Of a DNA stretch of 40,280 bases, positions 33,691-40,280 are shown piece after piece (position 1 is the first letter of the stretch; every line of letters begins with the position of its first letter). Below the pieces are notes generated by a model that saw only the letters and a list, made by a program, of their open reading frames with translations, was not told the origin of the DNA and searched no databases. Origin of the DNA: an uncultured Oscillospiraceae bacterium (GTDB taxonomy: Bacteria > Bacillota > Clostridia > Oscillospirales > Ruminococcaceae); NCBI GenBank assembly GCA_934481355.1, contig CAKSPH010000023.1, positions 1 to 40,280 of the forward strand. The letters run 5' to 3'. The position numbers were made by a program, and so were the translations under genes.

Positions 33691-35232
33691 GTGAGGATAA
33701 CAAATTCAACGCTTCTGCGTAACTACGACAGGAATCTGAAAAGGATATCCACGCAGAAGTACTCCTGCGAGAACAAGATATATTCCGGCAGAAAGTATAC
33801 AAGGGCAAGCCAGTCGCCGCTGGAGGCTTCAAAGGCGCTGACGGTCAGAAAGCAGCTTTCCCATGCGGAGCAGTACAAGGAGAACCTTGACGTGGCCGAT
33901 AAGTTCTACACCGAGGCGGAGACCTCCCTGCTCCAGATATCCGATTCGCTGGCGAATGTCCGTGAAACGCTGATATACGCCTGCAACTCCACCAAGGAAA
34001 AGACCACAGACCTCAATATCCTGGCGGAGCAGATAGAGACCAAGGCGCGCGAGATGGTGTCGATATTCAACACCGACAGCGCAGAGAGAGCCATTTTCGG
34101 CGGTGAGAGCAACAGCGCCGAGCCCTTCACGATAGAATATGACGAGAGCGGCCACGCTTCCCAGCTCCTTTATCACGGGGTGCCGATAAATGCATACAAC
34201 AAAGAGAACTCATTCCCGTTTTCAAGCGATGTGTTCATTGATATCGGTATAGGAATGGTGCTTAAGGACGACGGCACAGTGGATTCACAGTCCGCAATGA
34301 AGATCTCCTTTAACGGCGCGGGAGTTTCCGGCTGCGGATATGATATGGCAGGCGAGTCCACGAAATTCCGCATGGATTCGTTCTTTACCGGCGACGTTCA
34401 GAATTCCGTAAGACTGAACGCCAACGGCCAGACGATAACCGTAAAGTTCAAGGGGAACACCCTTGACGCTATCCGCGAGGGCATCAACAACTCGTTCAGG
34501 AGCGCAGGCATAACGGATACAAACAAGATACCGGTTCTGGATAACGAGGGCAACCTTACAATGCCCGACGGAAGCGATGTTTCCGTATCCCAGAGACCCT
34601 CAATAAACCTTGACCAGCTTAAGGACGGTCAGCTTTACACGGTGGACGTTTATGCGAGCGGCACCAAAAAGACTATCACTTTCACAGGAGCCGCTGATAA
34701 GGCAGGCACAGCCGCAAATATTCAGGCTCAGCTTGACGAAGCTTTCAAGTATGAGAAGCACACGCCCGCCATTGACGAATACGGCAACATGAAGGTGGAG
34801 TACATTGACGGCAACGGCAAGACGGTTTCCGATTCCGTTTATCTCGCAAAGAGCGACTCCGGAACCGCGCCCGATATCCAGAACGGCGACACATACTCCA
34901 ATAACTACATTCAGGTGACGATAGACGCTGCCGCTGCGCTCAGGCGCGGCGATATCGAGTACGCTAACGCCTGCATCGACAGGATAGTTACTTCCTCGGA
35001 GAACCTGCTGGTGGAGATAGCAGACCTCGGTAATGCAGAGGAATACATACAGTTCAACACGGACAGATTCGACACGAGAATCCTGAACCTCAAGGACAGA
35101 CAGAAGACCCTGGAGGCGACGGACCTTGAATCCGAGATAACTCTCATGAAAACGTATGAGGCTATTTACAACGCGTGCCTCCAGATGTCAAGCTCAATAG
35201 TTCCGAACAGCATATTCAACTACATAAAGTAA
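33691..35232 (+). CDS. flgL: Flagellar hook-associated protein 3, enlarged
   Basis: The product is 513 residues, against about 300 in most species. GTG at 33691 follows TAAGGAGGT; the N-terminus RITNSTLLRNYDRNLKRISTQKYSCENKIYSGRKYTRASQSPLEASKAL is the flagellin-type D0/D1 start, and the C-terminus (about 415-513) is the matching D1/D0 half. Between them, residues about 160-410 form an extra domain with repeated GDxYTVDVYASGTKKTITFTG-type strands, probably surface exposed. FlgL is the second junction ring that joins FlgK to flagellin. Confidence 0.95.
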   Translation: MRITNSTLLRNYDRNLKRISTQKYSCENKIYSGRKYTRASQSPLEASKALTVRKQLSHAEQYKENLDVADKFYTEAETSLLQISDSLANVRETLIYACNSTKEKTTDLNILAEQIETKAREMVSIFNTDSAERAIFGGESNSAEPFTIEYDESGHASQLLYHGVPINAYNKENSFPFSSDVFIDIGIGMVLKDDGTVDSQSAMKISFNGAGVSGCGYDMAGESTKFRMDSFFTGDVQNSVRLNANGQTITVKFKGNTLDAIREGINNSFRSAGITDTNKIPVLDNEGNLTMPDGSDVSVSQRPSINLDQLKDGQLYTVDVYASGTKKTITFTGAADKAGTAANIQAQLDEAFKYEKHTPAIDEYGNMKVEYIDGNGKTVSDSVYLAKSDSGTAPDIQNGDTYSNNYIQVTIDAAAALRRGDIEYANACIDRIVTSSENLLVEIADLGNAEEYIQFNTDRFDTRILNLKDRQKTLEATDLESEITLMKTYEAIYNACLQMSSSIVPNSIFNYIK

Positions 35233-35355
35233 TGGCAATATACGCCGCCGCATAGCGGTACAGGCAGGGAAGCCCGGCGTATCTATATATGGTTATACAA
35301 GGGCGATATCTGTTCAGGGTTCGCCTGAAAGCAGACAACTCAGGAGGTGTTGGAA
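35233..35355 (+). promoter_or_regulatory. Structured intercistronic region before the DUF6470-fliW-csrA genes
   Basis: Two hairpins can form: ATACGCCG/CGGCGTAT around an inner CCGC/GCGG, and TTCAGG/CCTGAA near 35313-35329. Next comes AGGAGG with a second GGA close by. GGA words next to hairpins upstream of a csrA operon could be CsrA targets; this is inference only. Confidence 0.4.
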
Positions 35356-35982
35356 GTGAATGGTAATTTATTGCAGATAACAACGATCCCGATAAACATC
35401 GAGATCAAGGTGACAAACGCGAAGTTCCAGTATCCGGACGCGACAGAGAGACAGCCGAAGGTGAACATCACCACCAAGAACGGCGAGTACGTCATGAAGG
35501 CTGACCCGATAAAGGTCAACATCGACACTTATCAGGCGAGAAAGAGCCTTGGCTACGGCCACATGACCGACGGCGACATGATGAAGCAGAAAGCTCAGGA
35601 GGGCTGGTCGCTGGCGTTTCAGGGGACTGCGAAGGTGGCCTCTGAGGGGAATCAGCTTGCACGCGGAATGTCCCCGGCTGAAATAGCTATCCAGAACGCC
35701 CGCGCAGGCGCAACGGTGGAGACCGTCATGGAATATCTCCCGAAAGAGGGCGCCGACATCACATTTGACGGCGGCACGCTCAGCATCGACTACCAGGTGG
35801 GCGATCAGGAGATCGACTGGGATACCATGGAGCAGCTCCCGATGGAGTTCGTTCCGGGCAGCGTTGAGATAATCATGAAGGACAGACCAAGAGTAGAGAT
35901 AGAGTATATCGGCGGGCCTATCTATTTCCCGAGAAGCTCCGACCCGAATTACGAGCCGCCGGTGCTTGACGTTAAGGGCTGA
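35356..35982 (+). CDS. DUF6470 (YviE-like) flagellar-locus protein
   Basis: The product is 208 residues from GTG at 35356, eight bases behind AGGAGG; the earlier GTG (35347) and TTG (35350) overlap or crowd that site. The sequence has beta strands at both ends (LQITTIPINIEIKVTNAKFQ; VEIIMKDRPRVEIEYIGGPIYFP) and a helical centre with Met/Gln-rich turns. Genes of this family sit between flgL and fliW in many clostridia and bacilli. Their molecular role is not known. It lies 17 bases before fliW's first possible start and is certainly co-transcribed. Confidence 0.88.
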   Translation: MNGNLLQITTIPINIEIKVTNAKFQYPDATERQPKVNITTKNGEYVMKADPIKVNIDTYQARKSLGYGHMTDGDMMKQKAQEGWSLAFQGTAKVASEGNQLARGMSPAEIAIQNARAGATVETVMEYLPKEGADITFDGGTLSIDYQVGDQEIDWDTMEQLPMEFVPGSVEIIMKDRPRVEIEYIGGPIYFPRSSDPNYEPPVLDVKG

Positions 35983-36005
35983 TACGCAGCCTGAAAGGAA
36001 TGCCT

Positions 36006-36434
36006 ATGAAGATCATTACAAGAGATTTCGGCGAGCAGGAAGTTGACGAGAGCAAAATCATCACTTTCCCGCAGGGTATAATCGGCTTTGAGGACGCGAA
36101 GAAATACGCGCTGTTAAGTCCGCTCGGCGACGGGGTGTTCCCGATGTGGCTTCAGTCCGTGGATTCAAAGGAGCCGTGCTTTGTCGTGTACGACCCGATG
36201 GAGATATACGGCGACTACCGCTTCGAGATATCCGACGAGGAGCAGGCGCTCCTCGGAATAGACGAGAACGCCGCTTACAGATGTCTTGCGGTGGCTATCG
36301 TCCCTGACGATTACAGAAAGACCACCATCAATCTCAGATGCCCCATCGTGGTGAATACCAGGTCCCGCGTGGCTGCCCAGGTTATCCTGACGGAGCACTT
36401 CGACTTCAGGGCGCCGGTCTACGAGGAGGTCTGA
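36006..36434 (+). CDS. fliW: Flagellar assembly factor FliW
   Basis: The product is 142 residues from ATG at 36006, seven bases behind AAAGG; an ATG at 36000 touches that site. The conserved ITFPQGIIGFEDAKKYALL, FPMWLQSVDSKEPCFVV, YRCLAVAIVPDD and NLRCPIVVNTRSR blocks are all present. FliW binds CsrA when free and releases it when bound to flagellin, so flagellin translation is tied to export. Its stop lies one base before csrA, and the csrA ribosome binding site is inside fliW. Confidence 0.98.
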   Translation: MKIITRDFGEQEVDESKIITFPQGIIGFEDAKKYALLSPLGDGVFPMWLQSVDSKEPCFVVYDPMEIYGDYRFEISDEEQALLGIDENAAYRCLAVAIVPDDYRKTTINLRCPIVVNTRSRVAAQVILTEHFDFRAPVYEEV

Positions 36435-36435
36435 A

Positions 36436-36669
36436 ATGCTCGTTGTAACAAGAAAAACTGACGAGAGTCTTATAATCTCCGACAATATTGAAATAACCGT
36501 GCTGGAGATCGGCAGGGATAAGGTCAAGATAGGCATAAACGCCCCCAAAGAGGTAAAGATCATCAGAAGCGAGCTGAAAGACGCGCGCCAGACGAATGAG
36601 CAGGCTGCTCATGCTTCCGGCGCTGCGATAGCTGAGCTCCTGAAACAGCATAAACAGGAGGAAAACTGA
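36436..36669 (+). CDS. csrA: Carbon storage regulator CsrA
   Basis: The product is 77 residues. MLVVTRKTDESLIISDNIEITVLEIGRDKVKIGINAPKEVKIIRSEL is the full CsrA dimer fold. It binds GGA motifs in mRNA leaders and blocks translation; in Gram-positives the main target is flagellin mRNA. The C-terminal extension (about residues 50-77) is the kind needed for FliW control. AGGAGG overlaps the end of fliW, so the two are translationally coupled. Confidence 0.98.
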   Translation: MLVVTRKTDESLIISDNIEITVLEIGRDKVKIGINAPKEVKIIRSELKDARQTNEQAAHASGAAIAELLKQHKQEEN

Positions 36670-36670
36670 C

Positions 36671-39085
36671 ATGGCAGTAAATAATATCAGACTTGGCGGT
36701 CTGACCTCTGGTTTTGATACTGAGGCTATGGTTTCTCAGCTCCTTTCATCTTACCAGACAAGGATAGACAACCAGAACAAGAAGCTCACGAAATTATCGT
36801 GGCAGCAGACGGCGTATCAGGACATCACAAAAAAGATAACCGAGTTCAAGAATACCTACTTCGATATCTTAAAGCGCGATACATACCTGATGAGCCCGAC
36901 TTCCTTCAACAAGTATACTTCCTCAGTTACGGCAGGTAACAACGCAGACACCACCGGGCTTTCGGTCAGCACGACCTCAAGCTCCGCGGCGGGTAGCTAC
37001 AAGCTGAAACTCTCTCAGCTTGCAACGGCGGCAAAGGCACAGGGAAGCACCCTTGAAATGGGCAACTTCAACCTTGACCTCGACAAAGCCATCGCTACCT
37101 CCGGCGGGGAGATAACCACCGCTGACGACGGCAGCAAGACCCAGAAGTTCAGCATGGCGCTGGATATTCAGGTCGGCAGCGTAAAGAAAACCGTTGAATT
37201 TGACGTTGACGCAGCGCTCGGCGCAGACGGAAACGTCGCAAGCACGGACGACCTTAAGAAGAATATCGTTTCCGCGCTGAATACAAAGCTTCAGGAGAGC
37301 TTCGGCTACTCCGGAAGAAAGGACGGCGCTACCGGTGCGACTGACGCAAACGGAAACGAGTGGTACCTTCAGGCGGAGCTTGATTCCAACGGAAACGCAC
37401 AGTTCAAGGTAGGCGGAAACTCCACCGTTACCATCGCGGAGAACAAGGGCAGCTTCGGACTCAACAAGCCCAGGGCAAAGACCGCTGTCTCCGTTTCCAG
37501 CGTTGTCACCGGCAAGAACACATTCTCTGTTGAGATAGGCGGAAAGACCCATCAGCTCAGCTTTGACGGAGTTTCCACCACATACTACGACAGCCGCAAC
37601 CTTTCCGGCAACGACGCAGTGCTCAAGGAGTTCAACGAGCTGAAGGCGGCTTCCTACCGCAAGGCTAATCATCTGGCTGCTGACGCTACCGTAACCTCCA
37701 ACCAGCTTGAAGCGTATACATACACAAGCGAGCAGGCGGCAAAGGACAAGAACACCGCCGCGCTCACAGAGGCGCTCAAGGGTGTTGACGGCTACACGTT
37801 CACGCTGGACGGCTCCTACCTGACGGCAAAGGACAGCAGCGGCAATGACGCGGATTTCGCCATCACGGCAATCGACGGCGGCACCCTCGGACTTTCCAAG
37901 GCTTCCGCTTCCAACAAGGCCAACTCCAATGCGAAGCTTTCCGACCTCGGCTTCAAGGCTGACAACGATGGCAGCTATACAATGACCATCAACGGCACAA
38001 AGATCACCGTTGACAAGGACGCTACGGTTTCCTCGCTCATGGCGGCAGTGAACAAGTCTGACGCAGGCGTAACCATGACGTATTCCTCCCTTACAAACAG
38101 CTTCACGGTAGAGGCTAACGAAAAGGGCGGTGCAGGAAAGGTAGAGATAGGGGCGAACGACCTCACAAAGGGGCTCGGTCTTGCAGACGATAACGGCACG
38201 GTAGGTTTTGAGCAGGGCAAGAATGCGATATTCGAAATAAACGGTCAGGAAATCTACCTGAACGACAACACATACACACTTGACGGGACTACCTTCACGT
38301 TCAACGACAATATGAAGACAGGCGAGGAATACACCGTCAACGTCACAAAGGATAACAGCACTGTCAAGGAGACCGTAAAGAAGTTCGTTGAGTCCTACAA
38401 CAAGCTTATCGAGGACGTTTACGACTACATCGGAAAGTCCCCGGCAGAGGATTCCGACGGCAACAGATACGAGCCGCTTACCGACGCCGAGAAGGAGGAC
38501 ATGAGCGAGGACGAAATAACCAAGTGGGAGGAGAATGCAAAGCAGGGCATTCTTTACAATGATTCCACTGTTTCCACGATCATGAGCAAGATGCGCTCCG
38601 TGCTGTATGAGAGCGTGACCCTTGACGACGGAAATAAGTTCGGCATTTACAGCATGGGCATAAAGACCTCCAGCGAATGGAGCGAGCACGGCAAGCTGGA
38701 GATAGACGAGGACGCGTTCGACAAGGCGTTCGAGAACAACTCCGACGCTATCGTAAAGCTGTTCACCGATACCACCTCCGGCGTGATGACAAAGCTGAAC
38801 AAGGTCATCGACGGCGCAGTAAAGAGCTCCGGCGCGGCTGAGAACAGAGGCACCCTGGTGCAGAAAGCCGGCAAGGCTGACAGCTCCGTTACCACGGACA
38901 GCACCATCTACAAGCAGATGGTAAAGATGCAGGAGCGCCTGAAGGAGCTCCAGAACAGATACGACGATAAGGAAGAGTACTGGTGGAAGGTGTTCACCAA
39001 CATGGAGACCGCAATGAGCGACCTCAACAGCCAGACCAGCTACATCTCCCAGTATCTCGGGGGCAGCACGGGCAGCTACCAGTAA
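36671..39085 (+). CDS. fliD: Flagellar filament cap protein FliD
   Basis: The product is 804 residues, larger than the usual 450-700. The N-terminus (NNIRLGGLTSGFDTEAMVSQLLSSYQTRID) has the FliD start, and the C-terminal domain is typical: VKKFVESYNKLIEDVYDYIG, then GIYSMGIKTSSEWSEHGKLEIDEDAF and a final coiled coil (about 745-790). The middle is a long Ala/Ser/Asp-rich set of beta domains (about 100-560). FliD caps the growing filament and helps flagellin fold. AGGAGGAAAA lies at the end of csrA. Two stop codons in a row (TAATAA) end it, and repeat element D starts directly after. Confidence 0.97.
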   Translation: MAVNNIRLGGLTSGFDTEAMVSQLLSSYQTRIDNQNKKLTKLSWQQTAYQDITKKITEFKNTYFDILKRDTYLMSPTSFNKYTSSVTAGNNADTTGLSVSTTSSSAAGSYKLKLSQLATAAKAQGSTLEMGNFNLDLDKAIATSGGEITTADDGSKTQKFSMALDIQVGSVKKTVEFDVDAALGADGNVASTDDLKKNIVSALNTKLQESFGYSGRKDGATGATDANGNEWYLQAELDSNGNAQFKVGGNSTVTIAENKGSFGLNKPRAKTAVSVSSVVTGKNTFSVEIGGKTHQLSFDGVSTTYYDSRNLSGNDAVLKEFNELKAASYRKANHLAADATVTSNQLEAYTYTSEQAAKDKNTAALTEALKGVDGYTFTLDGSYLTAKDSSGNDADFAITAIDGGTLGLSKASASNKANSNAKLSDLGFKADNDGSYTMTINGTKITVDKDATVSSLMAAVNKSDAGVTMTYSSLTNSFTVEANEKGGAGKVEIGANDLTKGLGLADDNGTVGFEQGKNAIFEINGQEIYLNDNTYTLDGTTFTFNDNMKTGEEYTVNVTKDNSTVKETVKKFVESYNKLIEDVYDYIGKSPAEDSDGNRYEPLTDAEKEDMSEDEITKWEENAKQGILYNDSTVSTIMSKMRSVLYESVTLDDGNKFGIYSMGIKTSSEWSEHGKLEIDEDAFDKAFENNSDAIVKLFTDTTSGVMTKLNKVIDGAVKSSGAAENRGTLVQKAGKADSSVTTDSTIYKQMVKMQERLKELQNRYDDKEEYWWKVFTNMETAMSDLNSQTSYISQYLGGSTGSYQ

Positions 39086-39088
39086 TAA

Positions 39089-39250
39089 GGTAACCTCTAA
39101 AAACCTCCTTCACGGCAGATTTCTATGACTTATATCATCTGCTTCGTTGTCAAACCTTGAAATACATACAGTATTACTGCGGTTTGACGCCTAGCATCTG
39201 ATATAAGTCATGTACGAAATCTGCTCGTGTCCCGGTTTTTAGAGGTTACC
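39089..39250. repeat. Long-hairpin repeat element D (subfamily 1) between fliD and fliS
   Basis: This 162-bp element is bounded by GGTAACCTCTAAAAACC and its exact reverse complement. Inner pairs GCAGATTTC/GAAATCTGC, ATGACTTATATCA/TGATATAAGTCAT and GTCAAACC/GGTTTGAC let it fold almost end to end. AATAA flanks both sides and includes the fliD stop. It is nearly identical to element A minus the nested block. In the flagellar mRNA it would be a large hairpin separating fliD from fliS. Confidence 0.92.
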
Positions 39251-39276
39251 AATAAATAAGAACCGAGGGTAAAACC

Positions 39277-39684
39277 ATGTCAAATCCCTATGCAGCATAC
39301 AAAAAGCAGTCAGTTTCCACCATGACCCCGGTAGAGGTTGTCATCAAGCTGTACAGCGAGACCGAGCGTCAGCTCGCGATCGGCGTCAGCGCCATAGAAG
39401 AAAAGGATATCATGAAAGCGCACAATTCGCTTGTAAAGGCACAGGAGCTCCTCGGGGCGCTGCGCGGCGCGCTGGATATGGATATCCCGATCTCCAAGAA
39501 TCTCGACCAGCTTTATGATTTCTTCCAGAGGACGGCAGAAAAGGCGAACATGAAGAAGGACGCGGCGACCGCTGAAGAGGTAAAGAAGATCATTCCGATG
39601 ATCGCGGATCTTCGGGACGCGTTCACCCAGATAAGCCAGATGACCAGGGAAGAAATAGAGGCGCAGGCAAATGGCAAGAAATAA
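39277..39684 (+). CDS. fliS: Flagellin export chaperone FliS
   Basis: The product is 135 residues. YAAYKKQSVSTMTPVEVVIKLYSETERQLAIGV is the signature FliS start (YxxxxxxTxxPxxLIxMLYEG-like), followed by four helices including LVKAQELLGALRGALDMDIPISKNLDQLYDFF. It binds flagellin C-termini to stop early polymerisation. The ribosome binding site (GAGGGT) is modest. It starts 26 bases behind the hairpin element. Confidence 0.96.
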   Translation: MSNPYAAYKKQSVSTMTPVEVVIKLYSETERQLAIGVSAIEEKDIMKAHNSLVKAQELLGALRGALDMDIPISKNLDQLYDFFQRTAEKANMKKDAATAEEVKKIIPMIADLRDAFTQISQMTREEIEAQANGKK

Positions 39685-39717
39685 GCGTGTTTTCTGAAAT
39701 TTCAGGGAGGTGTTATT

Positions 39718-40203
39718 ATGGCAGAGCTGAAAGGCTGTGAGGGAGTTATCGAGGTGATGAAGCAGATCATCGAGGTGCTCCAGGAATACGAAAAGCAGAC
39801 GGACGCCATGAGTAACGCGGATCTGGAAACGCTTCAGGAGGCGCTGCTCGCGCGAAACGAGCTTATAGGCAGGCTGGAGGAGCTCAAGGATAAGCTTGAC
39901 GAGATAACAGAACTTGAGATGAGCGATGAGCGCATACTGCTGAAAACGCTTGTCCACGGCAGCTATGTCAATGCCCCGCTGGACGAGGATCACAAGAAGA
40001 TCCAGCTTTTGCAGCGGAACATCACCGTTATCAAGCAGCGCATAGTCGATAAGGATAAGGTGATATCCGGGCAGTTCAAGAGCCAGCACGTTGATTCCCG
40101 CAAGGAGCTTGAACAGCTCAAGCAGACCCGCCAGAAGATCGGGTACTACAACAGCTCAGTCGTCGGCAGGGCGACTGGTCAGGCGCTCAACAAGAATCTA
40201 TAA
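39718..40203 (+). CDS. FliT/FlgN-like flagellar chaperone
   Basis: The product is 161 residues, almost all helical, with coiled coils at about 10-70 and 95-140 (IEVLQEYEKQTDAMSNADLETLQEALLARNELIGRLEELKDKLDEI). This is the pattern of FliT and FlgN type export chaperones. The position directly after fliS is where fliT lies in many Firmicutes, so a FliD chaperone is likely, but the family is too divergent to be sure. CAGGGAGGT precedes ATG. Repeat element E begins at the base after its TAA stop. Confidence 0.8.
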   Translation: MAELKGCEGVIEVMKQIIEVLQEYEKQTDAMSNADLETLQEALLARNELIGRLEELKDKLDEITELEMSDERILLKTLVHGSYVNAPLDEDHKKIQLLQRNITVIKQRIVDKDKVISGQFKSQHVDSRKELEQLKQTRQKIGYYNSSVVGRATGQALNKNL

Positions 40204-40280
40204 GGTCACCTCTAAAAACCGGTTTGAAAAGTGAAAATGGGTAGAGTGCGCCGAATGCGATGAAAGCCGACGAAGTAAGG
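40204..40280. repeat. Long-hairpin repeat element E (subfamily 2), cut by the window end
   Basis: It begins with GGTCACCTCTAAAAACC directly behind a TAA stop and follows the reverse complement of element C for 77 bases with a few differences. The window ends at the apex of the predicted hairpin, so the second arm is not seen. Confidence 0.88.

Overview
The window looks like a chromosomal segment of a motile, piliated anaerobic Firmicute, most likely of the Oscillospirales/Ruminococcus type. This rests on the flagellar genes (flgM, flgN, flgK, flgL, fliW, csrA, fliD, fliS), a Gram-positive type IV pilus locus, an [FeFe]-hydrogenase-like sensor, purine-rich ribosome binding sites and vegetative promoters with 17-bp spacers. 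The placement is inferred from gene content; no database was searched.

Layout. 1-500: the 3' end of a 5S rRNA followed by tRNA-Lys, Glu, Met and Trp, the tail of an rRNA operon. 600-3440 (mostly minus strand): an Ala/Gly-rich orphan ORF, a FliD-C-like secreted-type protein, a CofE-like ligase and pyrE. 3720-8325 (plus): rny behind a long leader holding a possible 55-codon ORF, then a soluble [FeFe]-hydrogenase-like chemoreceptor and a TetR regulator. 8370-11846 (minus): a MarR regulator and a 988-residue ABC transporter fusion with an odd internal repeat. 12000-14550: a small PH-like membrane protein, a GNAT acetyltransferase and a secreted protein. 14699-15793 (minus): rpsF-ssb-rpsR with its own promoter and leader.

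16200-31155 is a type IV pilus locus: pilC, a pilM-pilN fusion, pilO-like, a 764-residue surface protein, two minor prepilins, convergent pilD, pilB, pilT, two related pilins and a further prepilin. The second pilin has its own promoter and is probably the major subunit. A strong terminator ends the locus. Directly behind it a sigma-28-type promoter opens the late flagellar operon flgM-flgN-flgK-flgL-DUF6470-fliW-csrA-fliD-fliS-FliT/FlgN-like (31311-40203). This operon makes the anti-sigma factor, the hook-filament junction and cap, their chaperones, and the FliW-CsrA switch expected to control flagellin translation. No flagellin gene lies in the window.

The most unusual structure is a dispersed family of long-hairpin elements at 2519-2764, 12002-12160, 39089-39250 and 40204 to the window end. 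All share a 17-bp terminal inverted repeat. There are two subfamilies with different cores, and the one position at which their termini differ changes on both arms so that pairing is kept. One copy carries a second, 58-bp palindromic insertion. Two copies abut stop codons inside or at the end of the flagellar operon. The other main point of interest is the hydrogenase-like chemoreceptor fusion.
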